From Comamonadaceae bacterium (GTDB taxonomy: Bacteria; Pseudomonadota; Gammaproteobacteria; Burkholderiales; Burkholderiaceae_C): 64,000 nucleotides of DNA. The notes under the pieces are model-generated. The model searched no databases. It saw only the letters and a list, made by a program, of their open reading frames with translations, and was not told where the DNA came from. Each line of letters starts with the position of its first letter. Within the stretch, counting starts at the first letter, position 1. Shown here in pieces: positions 24,184 through 32,154 of the stretch. The position numbers were made by a program, and so were the translations under genes. The DNA lies in NCBI GenBank assembly GCA_013297875.1, contig JAAFIW010000013.1, positions 1 to 64,000 of the forward strand. The letters are read 5' to 3'.

Positions 24184-27132
24184 TCAAGCCTGCGATGCCT
24201 CCACCGAAGCCCCCATCTGCACCCGCACCATGCGCTTGAGTTGCGGCACGCAGCTGCCGCAGTTGGTGCCGCATTTCAGGGTGGTTTGTAGCGAAGCCAG
24301 GCGGTGGTCAGCTGTGCCGTTGCAGGTCGCCAGGTGGTCGTTGATGGCGGTGTCGCTGACGTTGAAGCAGCTGCACACCTGCTGGCCGCCGGCGACGGCT
24401 AGCACGGCCAGGGGTGGTTTGGCACCGGGGGCCAGCAGCAGGCGGCCGTAGGTTTGGGCGGGGAGTTCCTGGCGCAGCAGGGTGTGGATCCAGGCTTGGG
24501 CGCTGGTGTCGCCGGCCAGCAGGAAGGCCTGAAGATGGGCATCGCCGTTGGCCGCACGGGCCAGGCGCACGGCGCGGTGCTGGCCTTTCTTTTTGTCGGC
24601 ATAGCGCAAGGTGTCGGCGGTGTTCAGGCCGAGCAGGGTTTCGAGATGGGCCAGCACCTCGTCGGGCGGGGCTTCGTAGCTGGCGGCGCGGAAGAGGATG
24701 CCGGTGCGTTGGTCGGGTGAGGCCAGCGGGGCATTGTTAGAAAACGGCACGCAGCTGGCAAACGGGAACAGCGCCATTTTTTCTTTGAGCTGCTCGCGGG
24801 AGGCCAGGCTTTCATCGGCCAGCCAGGCCACGCCGAGCAGGCTCCACGGCAGCTCGGCTTTGAGGATTTTGACGGCGGTGTGTTTGAGCTCGGGCTGCTT
24901 GGAGCTGGGGCAGTAGGCCGAGGTGGTGATGGCGTTGATGCCCGCCAGCCGCTCGCCAGTGGACGAGCAGCCGCTTAAAAACTCTGGCCCCCAGTGCATG
25001 GCCACAAAGGCTTGCGAAAAGCCAATTTCGGTGCTGGCCTGCACGGGCAACACGATGGCACCGCGCTTGCTGGTCAGGTGCACCAGGTCGCCTTCTTTCA
25101 ACAAGCGGCGGGCCATGTCTTGCGGGTTCATCTGCACCACCGGCTCGGCTACGTGGCCAAACAGCCTGCCCAGGGTGCCGGTGCGGCTCATGCCGTGCCA
25201 TTGGTCTCTTAATCGGCCCGTGGTTAGGGAGAAGGGGTAGCGGGATTCGCGGGGCTCGGCGACGGGTTTGTAGACGGTGTTGACGAAATTGGCTTTGCCG
25301 TCGGGGGTGGGGAAGATGGCGTCTTCGTACAGGCGTTGTTTGCCCTGGGTGTCGCCGGGTTTGAAGGGCCATTGCTGGGGGGATTTTTCCAGGAGGTTGT
25401 AGGTCAGGCCGGTGATGTCGAGGTCGCGGCCGTTTGTGGATTCGCGGTGTTCTTGCCAGATGGATTCTGGGGTGGGGTAGTTGAAAAGGCTGCTTGCCCC
25501 GCCAGCGTTTGTAGTCTCCGGGGAGGCCGCAATTGGGGTCAGAGCAAAATTTCGTACCGGTCTTTCAGTCTCCGATTCAGGTTGTGTCCTGAATTTTGAT
25601 CTGACCCCAATTGCTTCCATTGCTTCCAGGCGGCGTGCAAACTCCACCGCAATCGACCAGTCGTGCCGCGTCTCGCCCGGCGCGGCCACCGCCGCCCGCA
25701 CGCGGGAGATGCGGCGTTCGCTGTTGGTGACCGTGCCTTCTTTTTCGCCCCAGGTGGTGGCGGGTAGCAGCAGGTCGGCGTAGCGGCAGGTCTCTGTGGT
25801 GGCGAAAGCCTCTTGCACCACCACGAACTCGCAGCGCTCCAGCGCACGGCGCACGGTGGCGAGATCTGGCATGGATTGGGCGGGGTTGGTGCAGGCTATC
25901 CACAGGGCTTTGATTTCGCCATCGGCGGCGGCCTGGAACATTTCTACGGCGGTTTTGCCGGGCTTATCCGGCACGGATGAAACGCCCCACAAGGCTGCCA
26001 CTTCGGCCCGGTGCATGGGGTTGGCCATATCACGGTGGGCGCTGATGAGGTTGGCCAGGCCGCCGACCTCGCGGCCGCCCATGGCGTTGGGCTGGCCGGT
26101 GAGGGAAAACGGGCCTGCGCCGGGTTTGCCGATTTGTCCGGTGGCCAAATGCAGGTTGATCAGGGCGGCGTTTTTGGCGGTGCCGCTGCTGGACTGGTTC
26201 AGGCCCTGGCAGTACAGGCTGAGGGTGGGCTGGCGGTGGGTGGCATTGTTTTCACTGAAGCCTGCAAACAAGCGCGTGGCGGCAAACAGGTCTTCTTTTT
26301 TGATGCCGCAGGTCTGTGCCACCACATCGGGCGTGTAGTCGCGCACCGTGGCTTTCAGCGCATCAAAGCCGTTGGTGTGGGCGGCGATGTAGGCGGCATC
26401 TATCCAGCCTTCCCACAACATGATGTGCAGCATGCCGTTGAACAGCATCACGTCGGTGCCGGGCTGTATGGGCAGGTACAGGTCGGCGATTTCGGCGGTG
26501 TCGGTTTTGCGGGGGTCGGCAAAGATGATTTTCAGCGCGGGGTTGGCCTTTTTGGCGTCTTCAATGCGGCGAAACAGAATCGGGTGGGCGTAAGCCGTGT
26601 TGCTGCCCACAATGAAGATGCAGTGCGCATGGTTCACGTCATCGTAGCAATTGGGCGGTGCGTCGGCCCCCAGGGTTTGCTTGTAGCCCGCCACCGCGCT
26701 GCTCATGCACAGGCGGGAATTGGTGTCGACATTGTTGGTGCCAATCAGGCCCTTGGCCAGCTTGTTGAACACGTAATAGTCTTCTGTGAGCAACTGGCCC
26801 GAGATGTAGAAACCAACGGCATCGGGGCCGTGGTCGGTGATGACTTGGGCGAACTTTTGCGTAGCGGTGTCGAGCGCGGCATTCCACGTGGTGCGCTGCG
26901 GTTTGTCGCCACGCTGGGCGCGTTGCATGGGGTACAGCAACCTGGTTTGCAAGGTGACAGCGGCGGTAGCCGTGAGGTGCAGCGTGGAGCCCTTGGTGCA
27001 CAAACGGCCAAAGTTCGCCGGGTGGTCGGGGTCGCCTTTGACGCCGGTGATTTGCGTGCCGTCACTTTCGATGACGACGCCACAGCCCACGCCACAGTAA
27101 GGGCAGGTGGATCGGGTTTCCCGGAGGCTCAT
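24184..27132 (-). CDS. nasA: Assimilatory nitrate reductase, catalytic subunit
   Basis: 982 residues reducing nitrate to nitrite with a bis-MGD molybdenum cofactor in the cytoplasm. N-terminal [4Fe-4S] ligands: C10, C13, C17 (CPYCGVGC) and C45 (RLCTKG). Molybdopterin oxidoreductase body: NSRLCMSSAVAGYK, GSNTAYAHPILFRRI, LATGQIGKPGAGPFSLTGQPNAMGGREVGGL. C-terminal BFD-like [2Fe-2S] domain: CSCFNVSDTAI.., CGTNCGSC. Inside the body (about 505-540) an extra segment is encoded by a palindromic repeat (25529-25614), in frame. Overlaps nirD by ATGA; last gene of nirB-nirD-nasA. Electron donor probably NirB-like or a separate reductase. Confidence 0.93.
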   Translation of the reverse strand: MSLRETRSTCPYCGVGCGVVIESDGTQITGVKGDPDHPANFGRLCTKGSTLHLTATAAVTLQTRLLYPMQRAQRGDKPQRTTWNAALDTATQKFAQVITDHGPDAVGFYISGQLLTEDYYVFNKLAKGLIGTNNVDTNSRLCMSSAVAGYKQTLGADAPPNCYDDVNHAHCIFIVGSNTAYAHPILFRRIEDAKKANPALKIIFADPRKTDTAEIADLYLPIQPGTDVMLFNGMLHIMLWEGWIDAAYIAAHTNGFDALKATVRDYTPDVVAQTCGIKKEDLFAATRLFAGFSENNATHRQPTLSLYCQGLNQSSSGTAKNAALINLHLATGQIGKPGAGPFSLTGQPNAMGGREVGGLANLISAHRDMANPMHRAEVAALWGVSSVPDKPGKTAVEMFQAAADGEIKALWIACTNPAQSMPDLATVRRALERCEFVVVQEAFATTETCRYADLLLPATTWGEKEGTVTNSERRISRVRAAVAAPGETRHDWSIAVEFARRLEAMEAIGVRSKFRTQPESETERPVRNFALTPIAASPETTNAGGASSLFNYPTPESIWQEHRESTNGRDLDITGLTYNLLEKSPQQWPFKPGDTQGKQRLYEDAIFPTPDGKANFVNTVYKPVAEPRESRYPFSLTTGRLRDQWHGMSRTGTLGRLFGHVAEPVVQMNPQDMARRLLKEGDLVHLTSKRGAIVLPVQASTEIGFSQAFVAMHWGPEFLSGCSSTGERLAGINAITTSAYCPSSKQPELKHTAVKILKAELPWSLLGVAWLADESLASREQLKEKMALFPFASCVPFSNNAPLASPDQRTGILFRAASYEAPPDEVLAHLETLLGLNTADTLRYADKKKGQHRAVRLARAANGDAHLQAFLLAGDTSAQAWIHTLLRQELPAQTYGRLLLAPGAKPPLAVLAVAGGQQVCSCFNVSDTAINDHLATCNGTADHRLASLQTTLKCGTNCGSCVPQLKRMVRVQMGASVEASQA
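25529..25614. repeat. Palindromic GGGGTCAGA repeat inserted in nasA
   Basis: Arms of 23 bp: GCAATTGGGGTCAGAGCAAA plus ATT (25529-25551) and the reverse complement (25592-25614), differing at one base, around a 40-bp centre. This ATTGGGGTCAGA motif is known from dispersed palindromes in betaproteobacteria, some linked to Y1-type transposases. It is translated in frame within nasA. Confidence 0.8.
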
Positions 27133-27518
27133 GCCGCGGAGAGGCTGGCTTTGAGCTCAGGCCCGGCCAGCGGCCTTGGCAAATCCAGCGCATGCGTGGC
27201 CAGCTCATGCACATCCAGGTGCACCACACCGTCCGTCACCTGCACCGCAAACTTCGGCGTACACCCCTCATCAGGCGCTTTCGCGCAGCCATCGGCCAGC
27301 CCGATGTTCCAGTTGTGCAGCGGGCAAGCCACGCTGGTGCCGTGCACGATGCCCTGACTCAGCGGCCCGCCTTTGTGCGGGCAGCGATCCAGTAGCGCAA
27401 ACACCTGGTCTTCACTGTTGCGAAACACCGCCACGTCCATGCCTTTGGCGCGGGTCACGCGGCGCGAGCCCAGCACGGGGATGTCCGTCACCAGGCAAAT
27501 CTTTTTCCATTCAGTCAT
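27129..27518 (-). CDS. nirD: Nitrite reductase small subunit (Rieske-type)
   Basis: 129 residues from the ATG at 27518 (MTEWKKICLVTDIPVLG); a longer frame to 27599 extends into a repeat and is unlikely. Rieske [2Fe-2S]-type ligand motifs are CPHKGG and CPLHNW, and LDRCPHKGGPLSQGI is typical. It is the small subunit of the NADH-dependent assimilatory nitrite reductase (nitrite to ammonium). It is separated from nirB by a 175-bp gap containing a palindromic repeat, and overlaps nasA by 4 bp. Confidence 0.92.
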   Translation of the reverse strand: MTEWKKICLVTDIPVLGSRRVTRAKGMDVAVFRNSEDQVFALLDRCPHKGGPLSQGIVHGTSVACPLHNWNIGLADGCAKAPDEGCTPKFAVQVTDGVVHLDVHELATHALDLPRPLAGPELKASLSAA

Positions 27519-27550
27519 ATTTTTTACTCGAAGGTCGGGGGATCGGGGGC

Positions 27551-27680
27551 TTTGAACGCAGAGGACGCGAAGGTTGCGCAGAGGGCGCAGAAGGAACATC
27601 CAAAATTTCAGAGTTGCTTGTTGTTTGGTCCATCTTTTTCTGCGTTCTCTGCGAATTCTTTGCGTCCTCTGCGTTCAAAA
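27551..27680. repeat. Inverted GCAGAGGACGCGAAGG repeat between nirB and nirD
   Basis: TTTGAACGCAGAGGACGCGA-type left arm (27551-27594) faces TTTGCGTCCTCTGCGTTCAA on the right (27640-27680), around a 45-bp centre. Arms match in blocks. It is an intergenic repeat inside an operon; it can fold in the mRNA between nirB and nirD. Confidence 0.75.
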
Positions 27681-27693
27681 ATTGAACCCGATT

Positions 27694-30126
27694 TCAAACC
27701 GCAATCGCCTCAAACTGCCGCGTATCCACCGCCGCCTTGTCCAATTCAAACCACGGATCCGGCTCACCATCCAACGCAAACTGCAAGCGTTCCCACAGCG
27801 CCTTGCGGCCCTCGTGGTCGTCCAGGATGCGTTTTTTCACGTAGTCCAACCCCACGCGCGACACGTAGTGCACGGTGCGCTCCAAATACCAGCCTTCCTG
27901 GCGGTACAGCTCGCAAAACGCGCCGGTGTACTCCAGCACCTCGGCAGGCGTTTTCAGCTTGGTGAAAAAGTGGGCCACTTCGGTTTTGATGCCGCCGTTG
28001 CCAGCCACATACATTTCCCAGCCACTGTCCACACCGATGATGCCCACGTCTTTGATGCCGGCCTCCGCGCAATTACGCGGGCAGCCGCTCACCGCAAATT
28101 TCACCTTGTGCGGCGCATACATGCGCCACATGGCGCGCTCCAGGTCTTTACCCATTTGGGTGGAGTCTTGCGTGCCCATGCGGCACCACTCGCTGCCCAC
28201 ACAGGTTTTCACGGTGCGCAGCGCCTTGGCGTAGGCGTGGCCGCTGGGCATGCCAATGTCTTGCCACACGGCTTTGAGGTCTTCTTTTTTCACGCCCAAG
28301 AGGTCTATGCGCTGGCCGCCGGTGACCTTGACGGTGGGAATCTTGTACTTGTCCACCGCGTCGGCAATGCGGCGCAGCTCGCTGGCCGTGGTTTCGCCGC
28401 CCCACATGCGGGGAATGACGCTGTAGGTGCCGTCTTTTTGAATGTTGGCGTGGCTGCGCTCGTTGATGAAGCGGCTTTGCGGGTCGTCTTTGGCTTCTTT
28501 GGGCCAGGAGCTGATGAGGTAGTAGTTCACGGCGGGCCGGCATGAGGAGCAGCCGTTGGGTGTGCGCCAGCCCATGGATTCGTACACGCTGGCAATGGTC
28601 AGCAGCTTGTTTTTCACAATCGCCTCGCGCACCGCCTGGTGGCCATGGTCGGTGCAGCCGCACATGGCTTTGAGTTTGGGTGCAGCCGAGTAATCGCCAC
28701 CGGCGGTGAACATCAAAATCTGCTCGACCAGGCCGGTGCACGAGCCGCAACTGGCACTGGCCTTGGTGTGCTTTTTCACCTCTTCCAGCGTGAACAAACC
28801 CTTTTCTTTAATGGCTTTGCAAATGGTGCCCTTTTTCACGCCATTGCAGCCACACACCTCGGCCTCGTCGGGCATGGTGGCGGCCTTGTTGTGGCCTTCG
28901 TGGCCCACGTCGCCAATATTGCTCTCGCCAAACATCAGCTTGTCGCGAATGTCGGCAATGCTGCGGCCATCGCGCAGCAGCTTGAAGTAGTAGCTGCCGT
29001 CCACCGTGTCGCCATACAGGCAGGCACCTACCAGTTTGTCATCTTTGATGACCAGCTTTTTATAGACGCCGCCAAACGGGTCGCTCATCACGATGTCTTC
29101 TGTGCCCTCGCCACCGGTGAAGTTGCCCGCGCTGAACAGGTCAATGCCGGTGACTTTCAGCTTGGTGGAGGTCAACGAGCCGGTGTAGCGGCCAATGCCA
29201 AACTGCGCCAGGTGGTTGGCTGCCACCTTGGCCTGCTCAAACAGTGGTGCCACCAAGCCATAAGCAATGCCCCGGTGCGCCGCGCATTCGCCCACGCTGT
29301 AGATGCGCGCATCGGTGATGGTCTGCATGGTGTCGTTGACCACGATGCCTTTGTTGCAGTGCAGGCGCATGGATTCGGCCAGTTGCGTGTTGGGGCGTAT
29401 GCCCACCGCCATCACCACCAGGTCGGTTTGCAGCTCGGTGCCGTCTTTGAACTTGATGGCTGTCACCCGTCCGTCAGGCCCGCCCACCAGTTCCTGCGTC
29501 TGCGCCCCAATCAAGAATTTCAAGCCGCGATCGGTCAGCGACTTTTGCAGCAACTTGCCCGCCACCTCGTCAAGCTGGCGCTCCATCAGCCAGGGCATCA
29601 CATGCACCACGGTGGTTTCCATGCCGCGCAGCATGAGGCCGTTGGCCGCCTCCAGGCCTAGCAGGCCACCGCCAATCACCACGGCTTTTTTGTATTTCAC
29701 CGACGCGTCGATCATCGCGTTGGTGTCGGCAATGTCGCGGTAGGCAATCACGCCGTCCAAGTCTTTGCCGGGCACGGGGAGGATGAAGGGGTTGGAGCCG
29801 GTGCACATCAGCAAGCGGTCGTATTCCACTTCGGTGCCATCGTCTGCTTTCACGATGCGGTTGACCCGATCCACTTCCACCACCTTTTTGCCTGCGTGCA
29901 GGGTGATGTTGTTTTCCTTGTACCAATCCCAGCTGTTCAAAACGATCTCGTCCAGGGTTTGCTCCCCAGCCAGCACCGGACTGAGCAAAATGCGGTTGTA
30001 GTTGGGGTGCGGCTCGGCACCAAACACGGTGATGTCATATAGATCAGGTGCAATTTTCAACAACTCTTCTATCGTGCGCACCCCGGCCATGCCATTGCCC
30101 ACCATCACCAACTTTGACTTTTTCAC
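27694..30126 (-). CDS. nirB: Nitrite reductase (NADH), large subunit
   Basis: 810 residues from a GTG at 30126 with GGAGG 7 bases upstream. The alternative ATG at 30192 lies upstream of the sigma-54 promoter (30160-30175), so it cannot be the start of that transcript. N-terminal FAD/NAD(P)H part: VMVGNGMAGVRTIEELL, GGGLLGLEAANGL. Middle BFD [2Fe-2S] regions: CGCNGVKKGTICKAI.., CGSCTGLV and a second CGCTDHGHQAVREAI. C-terminal siroheme/[4Fe-4S] domain: CVGSEWCRMGTQDS, SGCPRNCAEAGIKDVGIIG. It reduces nitrite to ammonium with NirD. First gene of the nirB-nirD-nasA operon. Confidence 0.95.
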   Translation of the reverse strand: MKKSKLVMVGNGMAGVRTIEELLKIAPDLYDITVFGAEPHPNYNRILLSPVLAGEQTLDEIVLNSWDWYKENNITLHAGKKVVEVDRVNRIVKADDGTEVEYDRLLMCTGSNPFILPVPGKDLDGVIAYRDIADTNAMIDASVKYKKAVVIGGGLLGLEAANGLMLRGMETTVVHVMPWLMERQLDEVAGKLLQKSLTDRGLKFLIGAQTQELVGGPDGRVTAIKFKDGTELQTDLVVMAVGIRPNTQLAESMRLHCNKGIVVNDTMQTITDARIYSVGECAAHRGIAYGLVAPLFEQAKVAANHLAQFGIGRYTGSLTSTKLKVTGIDLFSAGNFTGGEGTEDIVMSDPFGGVYKKLVIKDDKLVGACLYGDTVDGSYYFKLLRDGRSIADIRDKLMFGESNIGDVGHEGHNKAATMPDEAEVCGCNGVKKGTICKAIKEKGLFTLEEVKKHTKASASCGSCTGLVEQILMFTAGGDYSAAPKLKAMCGCTDHGHQAVREAIVKNKLLTIASVYESMGWRTPNGCSSCRPAVNYYLISSWPKEAKDDPQSRFINERSHANIQKDGTYSVIPRMWGGETTASELRRIADAVDKYKIPTVKVTGGQRIDLLGVKKEDLKAVWQDIGMPSGHAYAKALRTVKTCVGSEWCRMGTQDSTQMGKDLERAMWRMYAPHKVKFAVSGCPRNCAEAGIKDVGIIGVDSGWEMYVAGNGGIKTEVAHFFTKLKTPAEVLEYTGAFCELYRQEGWYLERTVHYVSRVGLDYVKKRILDDHEGRKALWERLQFALDGEPDPWFELDKAAVDTRQFEAIAV

Positions 30127-30159
30127 GCAGCCTCCAGGACTATTCAGATGCCCATGCTG

Positions 30160-30175
30160 TGCAAAGCTCGTGCCA
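30160..30175 (-). promoter_or_regulatory. Sigma-54 promoter of the nirB operon
   Basis: On the minus strand TGGCACGAGCTTTGCA is a full match to the -24/-12 consensus TGGCACR-N4-TTGCW. The -12 GC lies about 36 bp before the GTG of nirB. It makes nirB-nirD-nasA RpoN dependent, presumably NtrC activated (ntrBC are at 59194-61864). Confidence 0.85.
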
Positions 30176-30226
30176 GTGAGTTCTTGGTGCATAGCCCTAG
30201 GGTTTGATGCTCAAACTTGCCGCTTC

Positions 30227-30240
30227 GCACCAAGTTGGCG
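30227..30240. promoter_or_regulatory. Possible NtrC site upstream of nirB
   Basis: GCACCA-AGT-TGGCG resembles the NtrC consensus TGCACCANNNTGGTGCA with a weak right half. It is about 52-65 bp upstream of the -24 element on the promoter's upstream side; nearby TTGGTGCA (30184) and GGTGCAT (30269) are partial halves. Confidence 0.4.
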
Positions 30241-30275
30241 TATTCCCGTGCATCAATCTTGCTTAAATCCGGTGC

Positions 30276-32054
30276 ATGGCAACCCACAACACCTTTGAAC
30301 TGGACATTGGCTTTTCGTCTGCCGCAGGCAAAAAGCCCATCAATGAAGACTTTGCCGCCGCCATGTTGCCCGAGGCGCACCAAAGCGGCATGGGGGCGAT
30401 TGCCGCGATTGCCGATGGCGTGAGCACCGGCGGCATGGGCCGCGAGGCGGCGCAAACCACGGTGACCAGTTTGGTGCGTGATTACTACGGCACGCCCGAA
30501 ACCTGGGACACCACGGTGGCACTAGACCGGGTGATTGGGGCGCAAAACGCCTGGCTGGCCGGCATCAACCGCCGGCGTGCGCCGGTGCTGGGCCTGACCA
30601 CGCTGACTGCCGTGGTCCTGCGGGGCCAGTCGTACACGCTGGCCCATGTGGGCGACTCGCGGGCCTACCTGTTGCGGGGTGGCCAGTTCACGCAGATCAC
30701 TGCCGATCACACCGTGCCCCACCCCGACTTTGCCCACAAGCTGCTGCGCGCTGTGGGTGCGCAAGACCATTTGGTGGTGGACTACCAATCGGGTGATTTA
30801 CTGGTGGGCGATGTGTTTGTGCTGGTGTCTGATGGGGTGCATGGCGCTTTAGCCAAGTCTCGCTTGCGCGCCTTGACGCAGCCCGATGCGCAAACCCCGG
30901 ATACTGCCCAGCACACCAGCGAGCAACTGGTGCAAGCCGCCTTGCGCGCTGGCAGCCCGGACAACGCCACGGCGCTGGTGATTCGGGTGCTGGGCCTGCT
31001 GGACAGCAATTTGCAAGACGAAACCCGCCGGGCCAACACCTTGCCGATTGCGCCCAAGCTGAAGGTGGGCGACGTGATTGACGGTCTGACCGTGACGGCC
31101 CTGGTGGCGGACAGCGGCATCAATCTTTTATACCAAGTACGAGAACCCATTTCCCGCAAGCTCTATGCCCTGAAAACCCTGCACCCCGCCCGCGCCCACG
31201 ACCCGCAAGAGCGCGCGATGCTGGCGCACGAGGCCTGGCTGGCCAAGCGCATGCAGTCATCGCGGGCCGCAGACCACCTGGTGACCTTGCACGAGCATGT
31301 GCCCGGCCTGCCCGAGGCCAGCGCCTTTTATTTGATCTACGACTGGCACGCGGGTGAAACCCTGGCCCAAACGCTCACCAGCGGCTTGGCCCGCCAGCAC
31401 CCGCCCGCCATTGCGCAGGTGGTGCAACAAGTCAGCCAAGCCCTCAAGGCCCTGGGCCGCCTGCACCGCCAGGGCGTAATTCACCGCGACATCAAGCCGG
31501 CCAACCTGCACCAGGGCGAAGACGGCGTGCTGCGCCTGCTCGATTTGGGTGTAGCCCTGAGCGGCCGCGAGCCGCAAGCCCTGCGCGAGCTGCATGCCGG
31601 CACGCCCAGCTACATCAACCCCGAGCAATGGGGCTGGTCGGTGCACGGTGGCGATGCCCCGCCGCAAGCGCCCAATGCCCAAAGTGACTTGTTTGCGCTG
31701 GGCGTCACGCTGTACCAGTTGCTCACCCGCAAACTGCCCTACGGCGAGGTGCTGCCCCACCAGTCGGGCCGCTACTTTCGTGACCCGACGGCCCCCAGCC
31801 GCCACAACCCCGAGGTGCCTATCTGGCTGGACCACATCGTGCTCAAAGCCGTGTCCCGCGACGCCCGCCACCGCTTTGAAACCGCCGAAGAGTTTTTGCT
31901 CGCGCTAGAGCGCGGTGCCTCCCGGCCGCTGACCGCCCCACCCGCCACCCCGCTGCTGACCCGCGACCCGGCCATGCTGTGGAAGCTGGCGGCTGTGGTC
32001 AGTGGCTTGTTTAACCTGCTGTTGGTGTATTGGTTGCTGTTTTTGCCCAAGTGA
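30276..32054 (+). CDS. PP2C phosphatase - Ser/Thr kinase fusion, membrane anchored
   Basis: 592 residues. About 1-240 is a PP2C phosphatase: NEDFAAAM, GAIAAIADGVSTGGMG, LAHVGDSRAYLLRGG, LVSDGVHG, GSPDNATALVI. About 265-555 is a Hanks-type kinase: ALKTLHPARA, VIHRDIKPANLHQGEDGVLRLLDLGVAL (HRD loop intact; DFG replaced by DLG), GTPSYINPEQWG, SDLFALGVTLYQLLT. One C-terminal membrane helix (about 568-589). It starts about 150 bp from nirB, divergent. Fusions like this occur with nitrate-assimilation genes in related bacteria; it may regulate nitrate uptake or reduction, but this is inference. No nitrate transporter is visible in the window. Confidence 0.87.
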   Translation: MATHNTFELDIGFSSAAGKKPINEDFAAAMLPEAHQSGMGAIAAIADGVSTGGMGREAAQTTVTSLVRDYYGTPETWDTTVALDRVIGAQNAWLAGINRRRAPVLGLTTLTAVVLRGQSYTLAHVGDSRAYLLRGGQFTQITADHTVPHPDFAHKLLRAVGAQDHLVVDYQSGDLLVGDVFVLVSDGVHGALAKSRLRALTQPDAQTPDTAQHTSEQLVQAALRAGSPDNATALVIRVLGLLDSNLQDETRRANTLPIAPKLKVGDVIDGLTVTALVADSGINLLYQVREPISRKLYALKTLHPARAHDPQERAMLAHEAWLAKRMQSSRAADHLVTLHEHVPGLPEASAFYLIYDWHAGETLAQTLTSGLARQHPPAIAQVVQQVSQALKALGRLHRQGVIHRDIKPANLHQGEDGVLRLLDLGVALSGREPQALRELHAGTPSYINPEQWGWSVHGGDAPPQAPNAQSDLFALGVTLYQLLTRKLPYGEVLPHQSGRYFRDPTAPSRHNPEVPIWLDHIVLKAVSRDARHRFETAEEFLLALERGASRPLTAPPATPLLTRDPAMLWKLAAVVSGLFNLLLVYWLLFLPK

Positions 32055-32092
32055 GCGGGTGAGTGGCTCAAACGGCCCGTTTTTGAACGAAG

Positions 32093-32143
32093 TCGGCCAT
32101 CAGCCCATAGATTCATTGCTCAAGCAGCTATCAAAAACAGAGC
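32093..32143 (+). repeat. Dispersed 50-bp repeat
   Basis: TCGGCCATCAGCCCATAGAT then TCATTGCTCAAGCAGCTATC and AAAAACAGAGC. Complete copy between the convergent kinase and AidB-like genes. Confidence 0.88.
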
Positions 32144-32154
32144 AATTTTGCTTA

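Noticed and set aside
26011-27357. Long plus-strand frame (448 codons) opposite nasA
   Set aside because: Antisense to nasA and nirD motifs; no domain, start signal or composition of a real protein.
28639-29661. Plus-strand frame (340 codons) opposite nirB
   Set aside because: Shadow of nirB on the other strand with repetitive His/Gln/Ala composition.
30127-30192. nirB start at the ATG 30192
   Set aside because: It lies upstream of the -12/-24 promoter and has no ribosome-binding site; the GTG at 30126 has one.
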